In this document: positions 56,445 to 64,000 of the stretch, piece after piece
Layout: each line of letters begins with the position of its first letter
How positions within the stretch are numbered: the first letter of the stretch is position 1
Source: Nonomuraea cypriaca
Lineage (GTDB): Bacteria > Actinomycetota > Actinomycetes > Streptosporangiales > Streptosporangiaceae
DNA: 64,000 nucleotides
Direction: 5' to 3'
NCBI RefSeq assembly: GCF_015645445.1
Contig: NZ_JADOGI010000010.1
Span: forward strand, 1-64,000
Made by a program: the position numbers and the translations under genes
Notes under the pieces: generated by a model
What the model was told of the DNA's origin: nothing
Seen by the model: the letters and a program-made list of their open reading frames with translations, nothing else
The model's database searches: none

Positions 56445-59400
56445 ATGGGGGACGGGTTGAGATTAGTGAGGCGGGGGACGGCGGTGGCCGCATCCCTGGC
56501 CGTCGCCGCCTCGCTGCTCTTGGTTCCCGGCGCGCAGGCGGCGGTCACGCCGCCCGCCGCGTTCACGGGCGGCACGAGCGCCGCGGCCGGAGACGAGATC
56601 ACGCTGATCACCGGTGACAGAGTGCAGGTGCGGGCACTGGACGGAGAGCACCGTACGGTCACCGTCACGCCCGCGCCGCGGGCGGACGGCTCCGTGCCGA
56701 ACTTCCAGGTGCTGGAGGCGGACGGCGGGACGACCGTCATCCCCGACGACATCGCCACTCTGGTCCCCGAACGGCTCGACGCCGCGCTGTTCAACGTGAC
56801 CGAGCTGGCCGAGCAGGGGTACGGCGCCGCCATCCCGCTCATCCTGACCTACGCGGGGAACGCCGCCAAGGCCGCCATCCCGGCCGCCAGGCAGGTCCGC
56901 ACGCTGGAGAGCATCGGCGGCACGGGCGTGACCGTGGCCACGGCGGACGCGCCGGCGTTCGGGGCGGAGCTGGCCAAGCTGGCCGCCCCGCACGCCCGCG
57001 CCGCCGGACCGCTGGCCGGCGTGTCGAAGATCTGGCTGGACCGCAAGGTGACGGCCGCGCTGGAGACCAGCGTGCCGCGGATCGGCGCGCCCGAGGCGTG
57101 GGCGGCCGGATACGACGGCACCGGCATGACCGTCGCCGTGCTCGACACCGGCGTGGACGCCGCGCACCCCGCCCTCACAGGCAAGGTCGCCGACCAGCGC
57201 GACTTCACCGGCGAGGACGAGAAGGGCGACCCGCACGGCCACGGTACCCATGTGGCGAGCACGATCGCGGGTGTGGGCGCCGAGGGCGTCGGCAAGGGCG
57301 TCGCGCCCGGCGCGAAGGTGCTCAACGGCCGGGTCCTGGACACGGCCGGCAACGGCCTGCTGTCGTGGATCATCGACGGCATGGAGTGGGCGGCCGGCGA
57401 GAAGCACGCCGAGATCGTCAACATGAGCCTGGGCGCCGACGGGGCGGGCGGCCCGATGACCACGGCCGTGTCGCAGCTCACCAAGCAGTACGGCACGCTG
57501 TTCGTGATCGCCGCGGGCAACTCCGGCTGCGACGCCTGCGTGGGCTCGCCAGGCGACGCCCCCGAGGCGCTGACCGTGGGAGCGGTGGACCGGCAGGACA
57601 AGCTGGCCCCCTTCTCCAGCAAGGGCCCGATCGCGATCGACGACTCCGTCAAGCCCGACGTGACCGCGCCCGGCGTGGACATCGTCGCCGCCAGGACGGG
57701 CGGCGGCCAGGCCACGATGTCCGGCACCTCCATGGCCACACCGCACGTGGCCGGCGCGGCCGCGCTGCTGCGGCAGGCGCGGCCCGGCATCACCGGCGGC
57801 GAGCTGAAGTCGCTGCTCATGGCCACCGCCGAGCCGGGTGACATCCCGGTGGACGCGCAGGGCGCGGGCCGGATCGACGTGGCCGCCGCGCTCAAGGGCA
57901 CGGTCGTGGCGTCGGCGGGCTCGGTCAACTTCGGTGAGCTGCCCCCGGGCGAGGAGAAGAGCCTCACCGTCGGTTACCACAACCTCGGGCAGGCGCCGGC
58001 CGAGCTGACCCTGTCCACCGGCGACTCCTTCACCGTCGAGCCCGCCGCGCTCACCGTGCCCGCCTCGGGGGCGGCCGAGGTCAAGGTGACGTTCAAGGCC
58101 GGCGACGCGGGGCTGGTGCGGCAGGAGCTGACGGCCGCGACCGCCGGCGGGCCCGTACGCACGCTGCTCACGGGCAGCGGCGAGGAGAAGCTGGTCGAGC
58201 TGCGCGTACGCGGCATCGCCAGGGACGGCCGTGACGGCCGCGGCGGCTTCACCGTGCTCAACCTCGACGAGGGCACCCTGGTCGGCCGCACGCTGCCGGG
58301 CAACCCGGCCCTGGAGTGCACCGACCAGAAGTACGGCTCAGGCACCTGCCTGCTCGTCAAGCCCGGCACCTACTCCGTGCTCGGCCACATCTTCACCATG
58401 CCCGCCACCCAGAGCAGCACCACCGGCGGCAAGCCGCTGAACGAGAGCCTGCTCGGCGACCCGGAGATGAAGATCACCGAGAACACCGAGGTCGTGCTGG
58501 ACGCCCGCGAGGCCGTCGAGATCGAGATCGAGACGCCCGACCACACGACCAAGCGGAACACGGGAGCCGCCGCGGCGCTCATGTGGTACCGCTCAGGAGA
58601 GACCGGCACCGCGCTGCGCGGCGGCACCACCATCTCGTCCGGCGGGCAGATCGAGGAGCGGCTGTTCGTCCAGCCCACGAAGAAGGTCACCAAGGGCATC
58701 TTCACCGTCGGCTCCCGCTGGCGGCTGACGGCCCCCGATATCACCCTCTCCACGCTCGGCCTGAAGCTGGAGCCGGAGTACGTCGACCCGGTCCAGTTCA
58801 GCGACTACCCGGACGAGTACCCCCGCCTGGACGGCACCAAGCTGCTCCTGGCGGTGGACGCCGGCCGCGGTAGCGCCGAGGAGATCAAGGCCCGCGACCT
58901 GCGCGGCAAGCTGGCGGTCATCCGCCGCACCGACGGCGTGCCGGTCTCCACGCAGTCCAATGCGGCCGCGGCCGCCGGGGCGAAGATGGTGGCCGTCTAC
59001 AGCGACGACCCCGGGTCCGACGTCACCACGGGTGGCAACGGGGTCAAGCTCACCGTCCCGACCGTGCGCCTCTCCCACGAGGAGGGCATGAAGCTGGTCG
59101 AGCGGCTGCGCCGCCTGCCGGTGCTGCTCGTGGCCAAGGGCATCACGGCCAGCCCGTACGCCTACGACCTGTACCTGCGCGAGCAGGGCCAGGTGCGTGA
59201 CTCGCTCAAGTACGTGGTCCGCGCGAAGTCGCAGGCCAGGTTCGAGACCGACTACCACAGCCAGCTCGCCGACGACGTGACCGTCAACGAGGCCAGGTTC
59301 GTGTTCGAGCCGTGGGACAGCTTGGCGTACTCCACGAATCGCCCCATGTACAAGACGCCGCGCACCCGGATCGACTACGTCACTCCTGGATCCGACCTGC

Positions 59401-60194
59401 GGTGGTCCACGTCGGCGAGCACGCCGGCGCGCTCCTACAACAACATGTGGCCGCACCCGGACGCGGTGCAGGTCGGGATGTCGTCGCCCGAGTTCCGGCC
59501 CTACGAGAAGGGGGAGCGGGTCAGCGCGAGCGTGTTCAAGCAGCCGATGCTGCCCGGCACCAGCCCGCGCAACCCGGTGCGCAGGGAGGGCGACAAGCTG
59601 CTGATCTCGTTCAAGGGGTTCGTGGACTCCGGCGGCAACTCCAGCGACGCCTACACCAGCAAGTTCGAGAAGGGCCTGAAGACCGATTTCCGGCTCTACC
59701 AGGGCGACACGCTGCTGTGGCAGACGAACTACCTGCCGAGCGGGTCGGGGACGGTCGTGCCCGAGCAGGCCGACTACCGCCTCGAGTACGACATGACCAA
59801 CGACGCCGAGTGGGCGAAGATGTCCACGCGTACCAAGGCCGCGTGGACGTTCACCTCGGCGCGTGCCGCGGAGACGGCCGTGATCCCGCTGCTCATGGCC
59901 ACGTTCGACGCGCCGGTGGACCTGAAGAACCAGGCGAGGTCGCGCAAGCTGGGCCTGTCCCTCTACCACCAGAAGGGCGCGGAGCAGAGCGCGGTCAAGG
60001 ACGTCTCGCTGGAGGTGTCGTACGACGACGGCGCCACCTGGAAGCCCGCCCGCCTGCGTGACAAGGGCGAGCGCTCCTACGAGACGACGCTCGACCGGTC
60101 GCCGTCCGGGTTCGTCTCGCTGCGGCTGAAGGCCTCCGACGTCAACGGCAACACGCTGTCGCAGGAGGTGATCCGCGCCTACGCCACGCGCTGA
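56445..60194 (+). CDS. Large secreted S8-family subtilisin-like peptidase
   Basis: The 1249-residue protein has a signal peptide (residues about 8-33, ending GAQA), an N-terminal prodomain, and a subtilase domain with D234 (AVLDTGVDAAHP), H266 (HGHGTHVAS), an Asn in AAGNSGC and S429 (SGTSMATPHVAG). A region about residues 500-580 is a beta-sandwich (SVNFGELPPGEEKSLTVGYHNLGQ), followed by a PA-like domain near residues 820-890 and a large C-terminal region I do not recognise. It is an extracellular protease, probably autoprocessed. Neighbouring genes give no clue to its substrate. Confidence 0.9.
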   Translation: MGDGLRLVRRGTAVAASLAVAASLLLVPGAQAAVTPPAAFTGGTSAAAGDEITLITGDRVQVRALDGEHRTVTVTPAPRADGSVPNFQVLEADGGTTVIPDDIATLVPERLDAALFNVTELAEQGYGAAIPLILTYAGNAAKAAIPAARQVRTLESIGGTGVTVATADAPAFGAELAKLAAPHARAAGPLAGVSKIWLDRKVTAALETSVPRIGAPEAWAAGYDGTGMTVAVLDTGVDAAHPALTGKVADQRDFTGEDEKGDPHGHGTHVASTIAGVGAEGVGKGVAPGAKVLNGRVLDTAGNGLLSWIIDGMEWAAGEKHAEIVNMSLGADGAGGPMTTAVSQLTKQYGTLFVIAAGNSGCDACVGSPGDAPEALTVGAVDRQDKLAPFSSKGPIAIDDSVKPDVTAPGVDIVAARTGGGQATMSGTSMATPHVAGAAALLRQARPGITGGELKSLLMATAEPGDIPVDAQGAGRIDVAAALKGTVVASAGSVNFGELPPGEEKSLTVGYHNLGQAPAELTLSTGDSFTVEPAALTVPASGAAEVKVTFKAGDAGLVRQELTAATAGGPVRTLLTGSGEEKLVELRVRGIARDGRDGRGGFTVLNLDEGTLVGRTLPGNPALECTDQKYGSGTCLLVKPGTYSVLGHIFTMPATQSSTTGGKPLNESLLGDPEMKITENTEVVLDAREAVEIEIETPDHTTKRNTGAAAALMWYRSGETGTALRGGTTISSGGQIEERLFVQPTKKVTKGIFTVGSRWRLTAPDITLSTLGLKLEPEYVDPVQFSDYPDEYPRLDGTKLLLAVDAGRGSAEEIKARDLRGKLAVIRRTDGVPVSTQSNAAAAAGAKMVAVYSDDPGSDVTTGGNGVKLTVPTVRLSHEEGMKLVERLRRLPVLLVAKGITASPYAYDLYLREQGQVRDSLKYVVRAKSQARFETDYHSQLADDVTVNEARFVFEPWDSLAYSTNRPMYKTPRTRIDYVTPGSDLRWSTSASTPARSYNNMWPHPDAVQVGMSSPEFRPYEKGERVSASVFKQPMLPGTSPRNPVRREGDKLLISFKGFVDSGGNSSDAYTSKFEKGLKTDFRLYQGDTLLWQTNYLPSGSGTVVPEQADYRLEYDMTNDAEWAKMSTRTKAAWTFTSARAAETAVIPLLMATFDAPVDLKNQARSRKLGLSLYHQKGAEQSAVKDVSLEVSYDDGATWKPARLRDKGERSYETTLDRSPSGFVSLRLKASDVNGNTLSQEVIRAYATR

Positions 60195-60251
60195 CCGCCG
60201 TACCTGATCATCGGGCCTGGGGGAGTGCCGCGCGCGGCCTCCCCCACGCTC

Positions 60252-63200
60252 TCATGCCGGGCGCAGGGCGCCCCTGCTCTTCTCCATGACCTCCTCCGTG
60301 GTCAGCGGCGCCTTGGGGTGCCTGGACAAGCACATGGGTGTACGCACCTTGACGAACGCCTCCCCCTCCAGCGCCACGTAGAACTCGCCCGTGCTCAGCC
60401 GCGACACGTCGGGGACGTCGCCGCCCTTGGAGCGCGCCATCTCCCTGGCCGCGGTGATCTGGATGGGAGCGTTCAGCAGGCCGAAGAACTGCGTGGCGGC
60501 GTTGCCGGGGATCTGGTTGTGCAGGCTCTTGGGCGCCTGCGTGGCGAAGACGAGGCCGAGGCCGTACTTGCGGGCCTGGGAGGCGAGCAGCACGGTGCTC
60601 CGGGTCGCGGCGGCCGGGCCGGTGGCCGGCGCGAACGTCTGCGCCTCGTCCATCACCAGCAGCGCGCCCAGCGGCCGATCCTGCACCGGGTGCCGCTTGA
60701 ACCAGACGAACAGCTCCATCTGCAGCCGGCTCACGAAGCTCTGCCGCTGCTCCAGCCCGGGAAGCCCGGCCAGGCTGATCACCGATACCCTGGCCCGCCG
60801 ACCCGGGGCCGGCGTCAGCAGCAGCCCGGGATCCACCGGCTCGCCCACCCCGCCGAACAGGGGATCGTTGTCCATGGCCGCGGTCAGCGACTGGGCCAGG
60901 TCGGCGGCGATGCGCGGCGCGCCGGCCAGCTCGCTCACCCCGTCCGGCAGGTCGGACAGCAGGGCCGCGAACCCCTTCAGGCTCGTCGCGCCCCTCCGGC
61001 CGTAGTACGCCAGCGCCTTGCGCAGCACGGCCTGCCCGAGCTGTGCCTTGTTCGTGTTGGCGTCGAGCCTGACGCGCGGCACGATGAACCCCACCGCCGC
61101 CTCCACCGCCTCGGCGAACTCGTCGGGGTCGCCGGCCAGCCCTGTGAAGTCCGGCAGCGGGTGGAAGCTCAGGGGCCTGCCGCCCGACCGGCCCGGGGTC
61201 CAGACCACCACGTCGGTGCCCGCCAGGTAGTCGTCGGCTTTGCGCGCGTCGCCGTCCTCCCAGGCGGGTGGCGGTTCCGGCCAGCGTTCGCCCAGCCTGG
61301 CCAGGTCGTTGTTCGGGTCGAGCACGATGGCGGAGACGCCGAGCAGCGCGCACTCCTCGACCAGGCGCCGGATGAGCACCGTCTTGCCGGAACCGGACCC
61401 CGCGAAGATCGTCACATGTTTCCTGAGCGCCTCCAGCGCCACGCTCACGGGCGCGCCGTCCCCGAGCCGCCGCCCCACCGAGAGGTACGGCATCCGCGCC
61501 GCCGTCACACCGGACCCGCGAGCATGCGCACTCCCGGCGACGACCGGCTGCGTACTTTCCGCGTCGCCCGCCTGCGCGCTCCCGGGGCCGACGGGCTGCG
61601 GGCTCCCCGCGTCGCCTGACTGCGGGCTCGCCGGATCGCCTGACTGCGGGCGCGCCGGATCGCCTGACTGCGGGCGCGCCGGATCGTCCGCCACGCCGGC
61701 CGCGGGGAGCGGAACGCTCCAGGCGCCGGTGAGTGCCTCGCTCAGGAAGCCGATCTCGGCGGTCGGCCGGCGTGCCACCAGCCACGCGGCCAGGTCGGAA
61801 GGGTTCTCGGCGAGCAGCGCTCTGAGCGCGGCCAGCACCCGGAGATCGTTCTCGCTCACCCGTAACGTCCGCCCACCGGCCCGCTCGAAGGCGATGATCG
61901 CCGCCTGCGTCGCGCCCCCCTTCGACCACGGCCTGTTGCGGAGCAGGAAGAGCCGCCGCTTCGGCACCTCCACGTCCAGCCCGGCCGCCACGGAGGCCCG
62001 CCGGATCCGGTTCAGAGCGGCGTTGCCGTGCTCCGCGCTGACCGCGCGGAAGGCCCAGTGGATCTCGTCCTCCCTGGCCTCGTCGAGGGTGCGCCGCAGC
62101 CGCGCGTGCAGGGGCGGCTTGGCGCTCGGCGGCGAGTCCACGCCGAACGACATGCCCGCCTCGCCCTGCTCCGTGATCCACGCGGTCAGCCCGGCCGCCA
62201 GCAGCGGCGGCATCAGGGCGTCCTCGCTGACCTGGTCGATCACCGGCGGCAGCGCCTCACGCAACTCCTTGAACCGGACGTCGAGCGCACGGAGATCGGC
62301 GGCGGCGGGGTGGTGCGCCTGGACCTCGGCGGCCCGCACGGACGCGGGCGCCTGAGGCACGGACGGGGTGAGGCCGAGGTCGTCGAGTTCCGTGACCTCG
62401 CCGTCCAGCAGGCACGCGTGGACGTGCCGGTCGATCCGGATGAGCAACTGCCGTGGCGTGTAGCCGGGCGCCTGCTCGAAAGCCTCGGGCCGCACCGGCC
62501 ACGTCGGGTACGGCGGCTTGATCCCGGCCGCCCCGTACTGGACCTCGAACCGCCTGACGACCAGCGTACGGGCGGTGTCCGCGTCGGGGATCGTCTTGAG
62601 CTGGACCGCCTGCCTGAACCGGTCGCGCACCGTGTCCACCGCCACGTCCTCGACGAGCGTCCAGGTGGCCGGGATGCAGGTCACGACGGTCAGCGTCCGG
62701 CGGGTCACCTCGCGCAGCGCCATCAGGCCCCCGGCGATCCGCTCGATCATGAGCGTCTCGCCCGGCGTGCGGGCCCCGCCCTGCGTCGGGACCGAGGACT
62801 GGGCGACGAGCGGGTCGATCTGGTCCACGGCGATGATGGTGGGGCCGGTGAGCGCCATCAGGCGCGAGATGTCCCTGACGATCTCCTGCGGTGTCCTGCC
62901 GACCTGGCGGATGCCCCACTGGGCCCGCTCGCCCGGCTGCCCCTCCGGCGCCGAGGACAGGAACGCCTCACCCAGGTCCTGCAGGCCCAGGTCGTCGCCG
63001 GCCAGCAGGACCAGGGCCCGCGCCGTGTCCTGCGACTCCCTGCCGACCTGTGCGTCGAACCGCCGCAGCGCCGCGACGAACGTCTCCAGCTCGTCCCTGG
63101 TCACGGCGCGCTTGCCGATGATCGCCCGGCGTACCATGCGGGTCACGCCGACCTGCGAGGCCAGGCGGTCGAGCAGCCGCGCGAGCTGGACCTGCCCGTC

Positions 63201-63548
63201 CTCGCACGGCCGCGACAGGCTGTCCAGGATGGACACCACCATGCTCTCCCAGAAGCCCTTGGCGTCCAGGAGACCGGCCAGCACGAAGTAGCCGCCCTGC
63301 CGCTGCGCCGTCTCGCGCACCCAGCCGAGCAGGTGCGTCTTGCCGGTGCCGCGCTGGCCCTGCACGACCACGCCGACGGGGCTGGCGTCCGGCCGGCTCG
63401 CGGCCTCGGCCAGGCCGTCGAGGACGATGTTCGTGGCCGGGCCGTGCAACCCTTCCACGTGGTACGCCGACGGCCGCCACACGTCGTCGGCGCTCTCGGT
63501 GTAGTTGAACGTGAGCGCGGCCAGATCCTGTACGTCTGCGCCGGTCAT
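60252..63548 (-). CDS. Two-P-loop ATPase: AAA-like domain fused to HerA-like translocase
   Basis: The 1098-residue protein has a Walker A GQRGTGKT at residues 64-71 and a first Walker B (IIAVDQIDPLV) near residue 240. A long middle region is followed by a Pro/Gln/Ser repeat linker (residues about 620-680). A second ATPase of the HerA/FtsK-like class starts near residue 690: Walker A GSGSGKT near residue 718, Walker B LLVMDEAQTF near 966, and FATQAPKSLHNQIPGNAATQF. The start ATG 63548 is in good register with MTGADVQDLAALTF. It overlaps the upstream partner's stop by ATGA. HerA-like ATPases often work in DNA translocation or defence. I recognise no known system. Confidence 0.75.
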   Translation of the reverse strand: MTGADVQDLAALTFNYTESADDVWRPSAYHVEGLHGPATNIVLDGLAEAASRPDASPVGVVVQGQRGTGKTHLLGWVRETAQRQGGYFVLAGLLDAKGFWESMVVSILDSLSRPCEDGQVQLARLLDRLASQVGVTRMVRRAIIGKRAVTRDELETFVAALRRFDAQVGRESQDTARALVLLAGDDLGLQDLGEAFLSSAPEGQPGERAQWGIRQVGRTPQEIVRDISRLMALTGPTIIAVDQIDPLVAQSSVPTQGGARTPGETLMIERIAGGLMALREVTRRTLTVVTCIPATWTLVEDVAVDTVRDRFRQAVQLKTIPDADTARTLVVRRFEVQYGAAGIKPPYPTWPVRPEAFEQAPGYTPRQLLIRIDRHVHACLLDGEVTELDDLGLTPSVPQAPASVRAAEVQAHHPAAADLRALDVRFKELREALPPVIDQVSEDALMPPLLAAGLTAWITEQGEAGMSFGVDSPPSAKPPLHARLRRTLDEAREDEIHWAFRAVSAEHGNAALNRIRRASVAAGLDVEVPKRRLFLLRNRPWSKGGATQAAIIAFERAGGRTLRVSENDLRVLAALRALLAENPSDLAAWLVARRPTAEIGFLSEALTGAWSVPLPAAGVADDPARPQSGDPARPQSGDPASPQSGDAGSPQPVGPGSAQAGDAESTQPVVAGSAHARGSGVTAARMPYLSVGRRLGDGAPVSVALEALRKHVTIFAGSGSGKTVLIRRLVEECALLGVSAIVLDPNNDLARLGERWPEPPPAWEDGDARKADDYLAGTDVVVWTPGRSGGRPLSFHPLPDFTGLAGDPDEFAEAVEAAVGFIVPRVRLDANTNKAQLGQAVLRKALAYYGRRGATSLKGFAALLSDLPDGVSELAGAPRIAADLAQSLTAAMDNDPLFGGVGEPVDPGLLLTPAPGRRARVSVISLAGLPGLEQRQSFVSRLQMELFVWFKRHPVQDRPLGALLVMDEAQTFAPATGPAAATRSTVLLASQARKYGLGLVFATQAPKSLHNQIPGNAATQFFGLLNAPIQITAAREMARSKGGDVPDVSRLSTGEFYVALEGEAFVKVRTPMCLSRHPKAPLTTEEVMEKSRGALRPA
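61588..61685 (-). repeat. 24-bp tandem repeats encoding the Pro-rich linker
   Basis: Units 61614-61637, 61638-61661 and 61662-61685 are almost identical, and a degenerate copy lies at about 61588-61613. They keep the ATPase frame and encode repeated GDPARPQS-like octapeptides. Copy-number change would alter the linker length without breaking the frame. Confidence 0.8.
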
Positions 63549-64000
63549 GGCCTGCCGATCCACAGCAGGTGCTTGGCCTGCGCCCCGATGATCACCGCCG
63601 CCTCCCGGTCCTCGGGCGTGAGCGTCTTCTGGTTCGACTCGGGGACGAGGTTCACGTCGGGGAGGCGTTCCATGCGAACGAGCGCCTCGTCCACGCGGTC
63701 CTTCGGCGCCTCGCCCAGCACCCGGCGCAGCTCCGTCAGGGTCACCCACGTGCCCGGCTCGGCGGCCACGCGGGAGTAGGCGGCCCGGATCCGCGCCTCC
63801 AGATCGTCGGACGGGTCACCGGGCCCTGCCTCGTCCTCGTCTGGCTGGAACACCTCGGACAGCCGCAGGTCGTTGCGCTCCATGAACCTCGGCAGCCAGC
63901 CGAGCAGGGCGCCCGCCATCGCCCCCGACGAGCCGCTCTGCGGTGGGATCCGGCCCGCGCGCAGGTCCTCGGCCAGGCGCACCCACCCGGCGTCCGTCAG
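63545..64000 (-). CDS. Partner protein of the ATPase, 5' end outside the window
   Basis: Only the last 151 residues are present; the frame stays open through 64000, reading LTDAGWVRLAEDLRAGRIPPQ. A basic-acidic linker (FQPDEDEAGPGDPSDD) is followed by a winged-helix-like segment (RAAYSRVAAEPGTWVTLTELRRVL) and a C-terminal region ending AQAKHLLWIGRP. No enzyme motif is visible. The stop overlaps the ATPase start by four bases, so the two proteins are probably made together. I do not recognise the family. Confidence 0.65.
   Translation of the reverse strand: MTDAGWVRLAEDLRAGRIPPQSGSSGAMAGALLGWLPRFMERNDLRLSEVFQPDEDEAGPGDPSDDLEARIRAAYSRVAAEPGTWVTLTELRRVLGEAPKDRVDEALVRMERLPDVNLVPESNQKTLTPEDREAAVIIGAQAKHLLWIGRP

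Overview
The window is a high-GC (roughly 70 percent) actinobacterial chromosome segment. Gene order (ruvB-yajC-secDF-apt-relA, hisS-aspS, alaS-ruvX-mltG-aroE, infC-rpmI-rplT, pheST), frequent GTG/TTG starts and the paired cyclophilin lipoprotein-like proteins point to the order Streptosporangiales, possibly Nonomuraea or a relative. This placement is inferred from gene content and style and was not tested by alignment. No rRNA, tRNA, prophage, insertion sequence or CRISPR array was seen.

Region 1 (1-34,100) is a conserved housekeeping block. It holds Holliday-junction and replication-fork genes (ruvB, ruvX, rarA), the auxiliary Sec machinery (yajC, secD, secF), purine salvage (apt), the stringent-response enzyme (relA), four aminoacyl-tRNA synthetases (hisS, aspS, alaS, pheST), two membrane-anchored cyclophilins, two adjacent MltG-type lytic transglycosylases, shikimate dehydrogenase, a VapBC-like toxin-antitoxin pair, and the IF3-L35-L20 translation operon. 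Several small-scale oddities sit in it: a tandem array of overlapping mini-ORFs between hisS and aspS, an ATC start codon for infC behind an attenuator-like hairpin, 49-bp tandem repeats before rarA, and a nucleotidyltransferase-cupin fusion.

Region 2 (34,100-44,300) is accessory. It contains a tandemly duplicated Uma2-nuclease block with a broken gene copy between the duplicates, a metallophosphoesterase, an MFS exporter, a SnoaL-like/membrane protein pair, an acyl-CoA ligase, a secreted GH10 xylanase with FN3 and CBM2 domains, a VOC protein and an HD-domain phosphohydrolase.

Region 3 (44,300-56,300) is devoted to carbohydrate uptake. One CUT1-type ABC importer (two permeases and a lipoprotein) is divergent from a ROK regulator. 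A second importer is divergent from a GntR/FCD regulator and convergent with a GH38 alpha-mannosidase. Neither importer has an ATPase gene nearby, so a shared MsiK-like ATPase elsewhere is expected. One permease of the second importer is split by a frame change.

Region 4 (56,300-64,000) carries a very large secreted subtilisin-family protease. It ends in a reverse-strand operon of a two-P-loop HerA-like ATPase and the 3' part of an upstream partner gene cut by the window edge. That last pair is the best candidate here for an uncharacterised DNA-processing or defence system.
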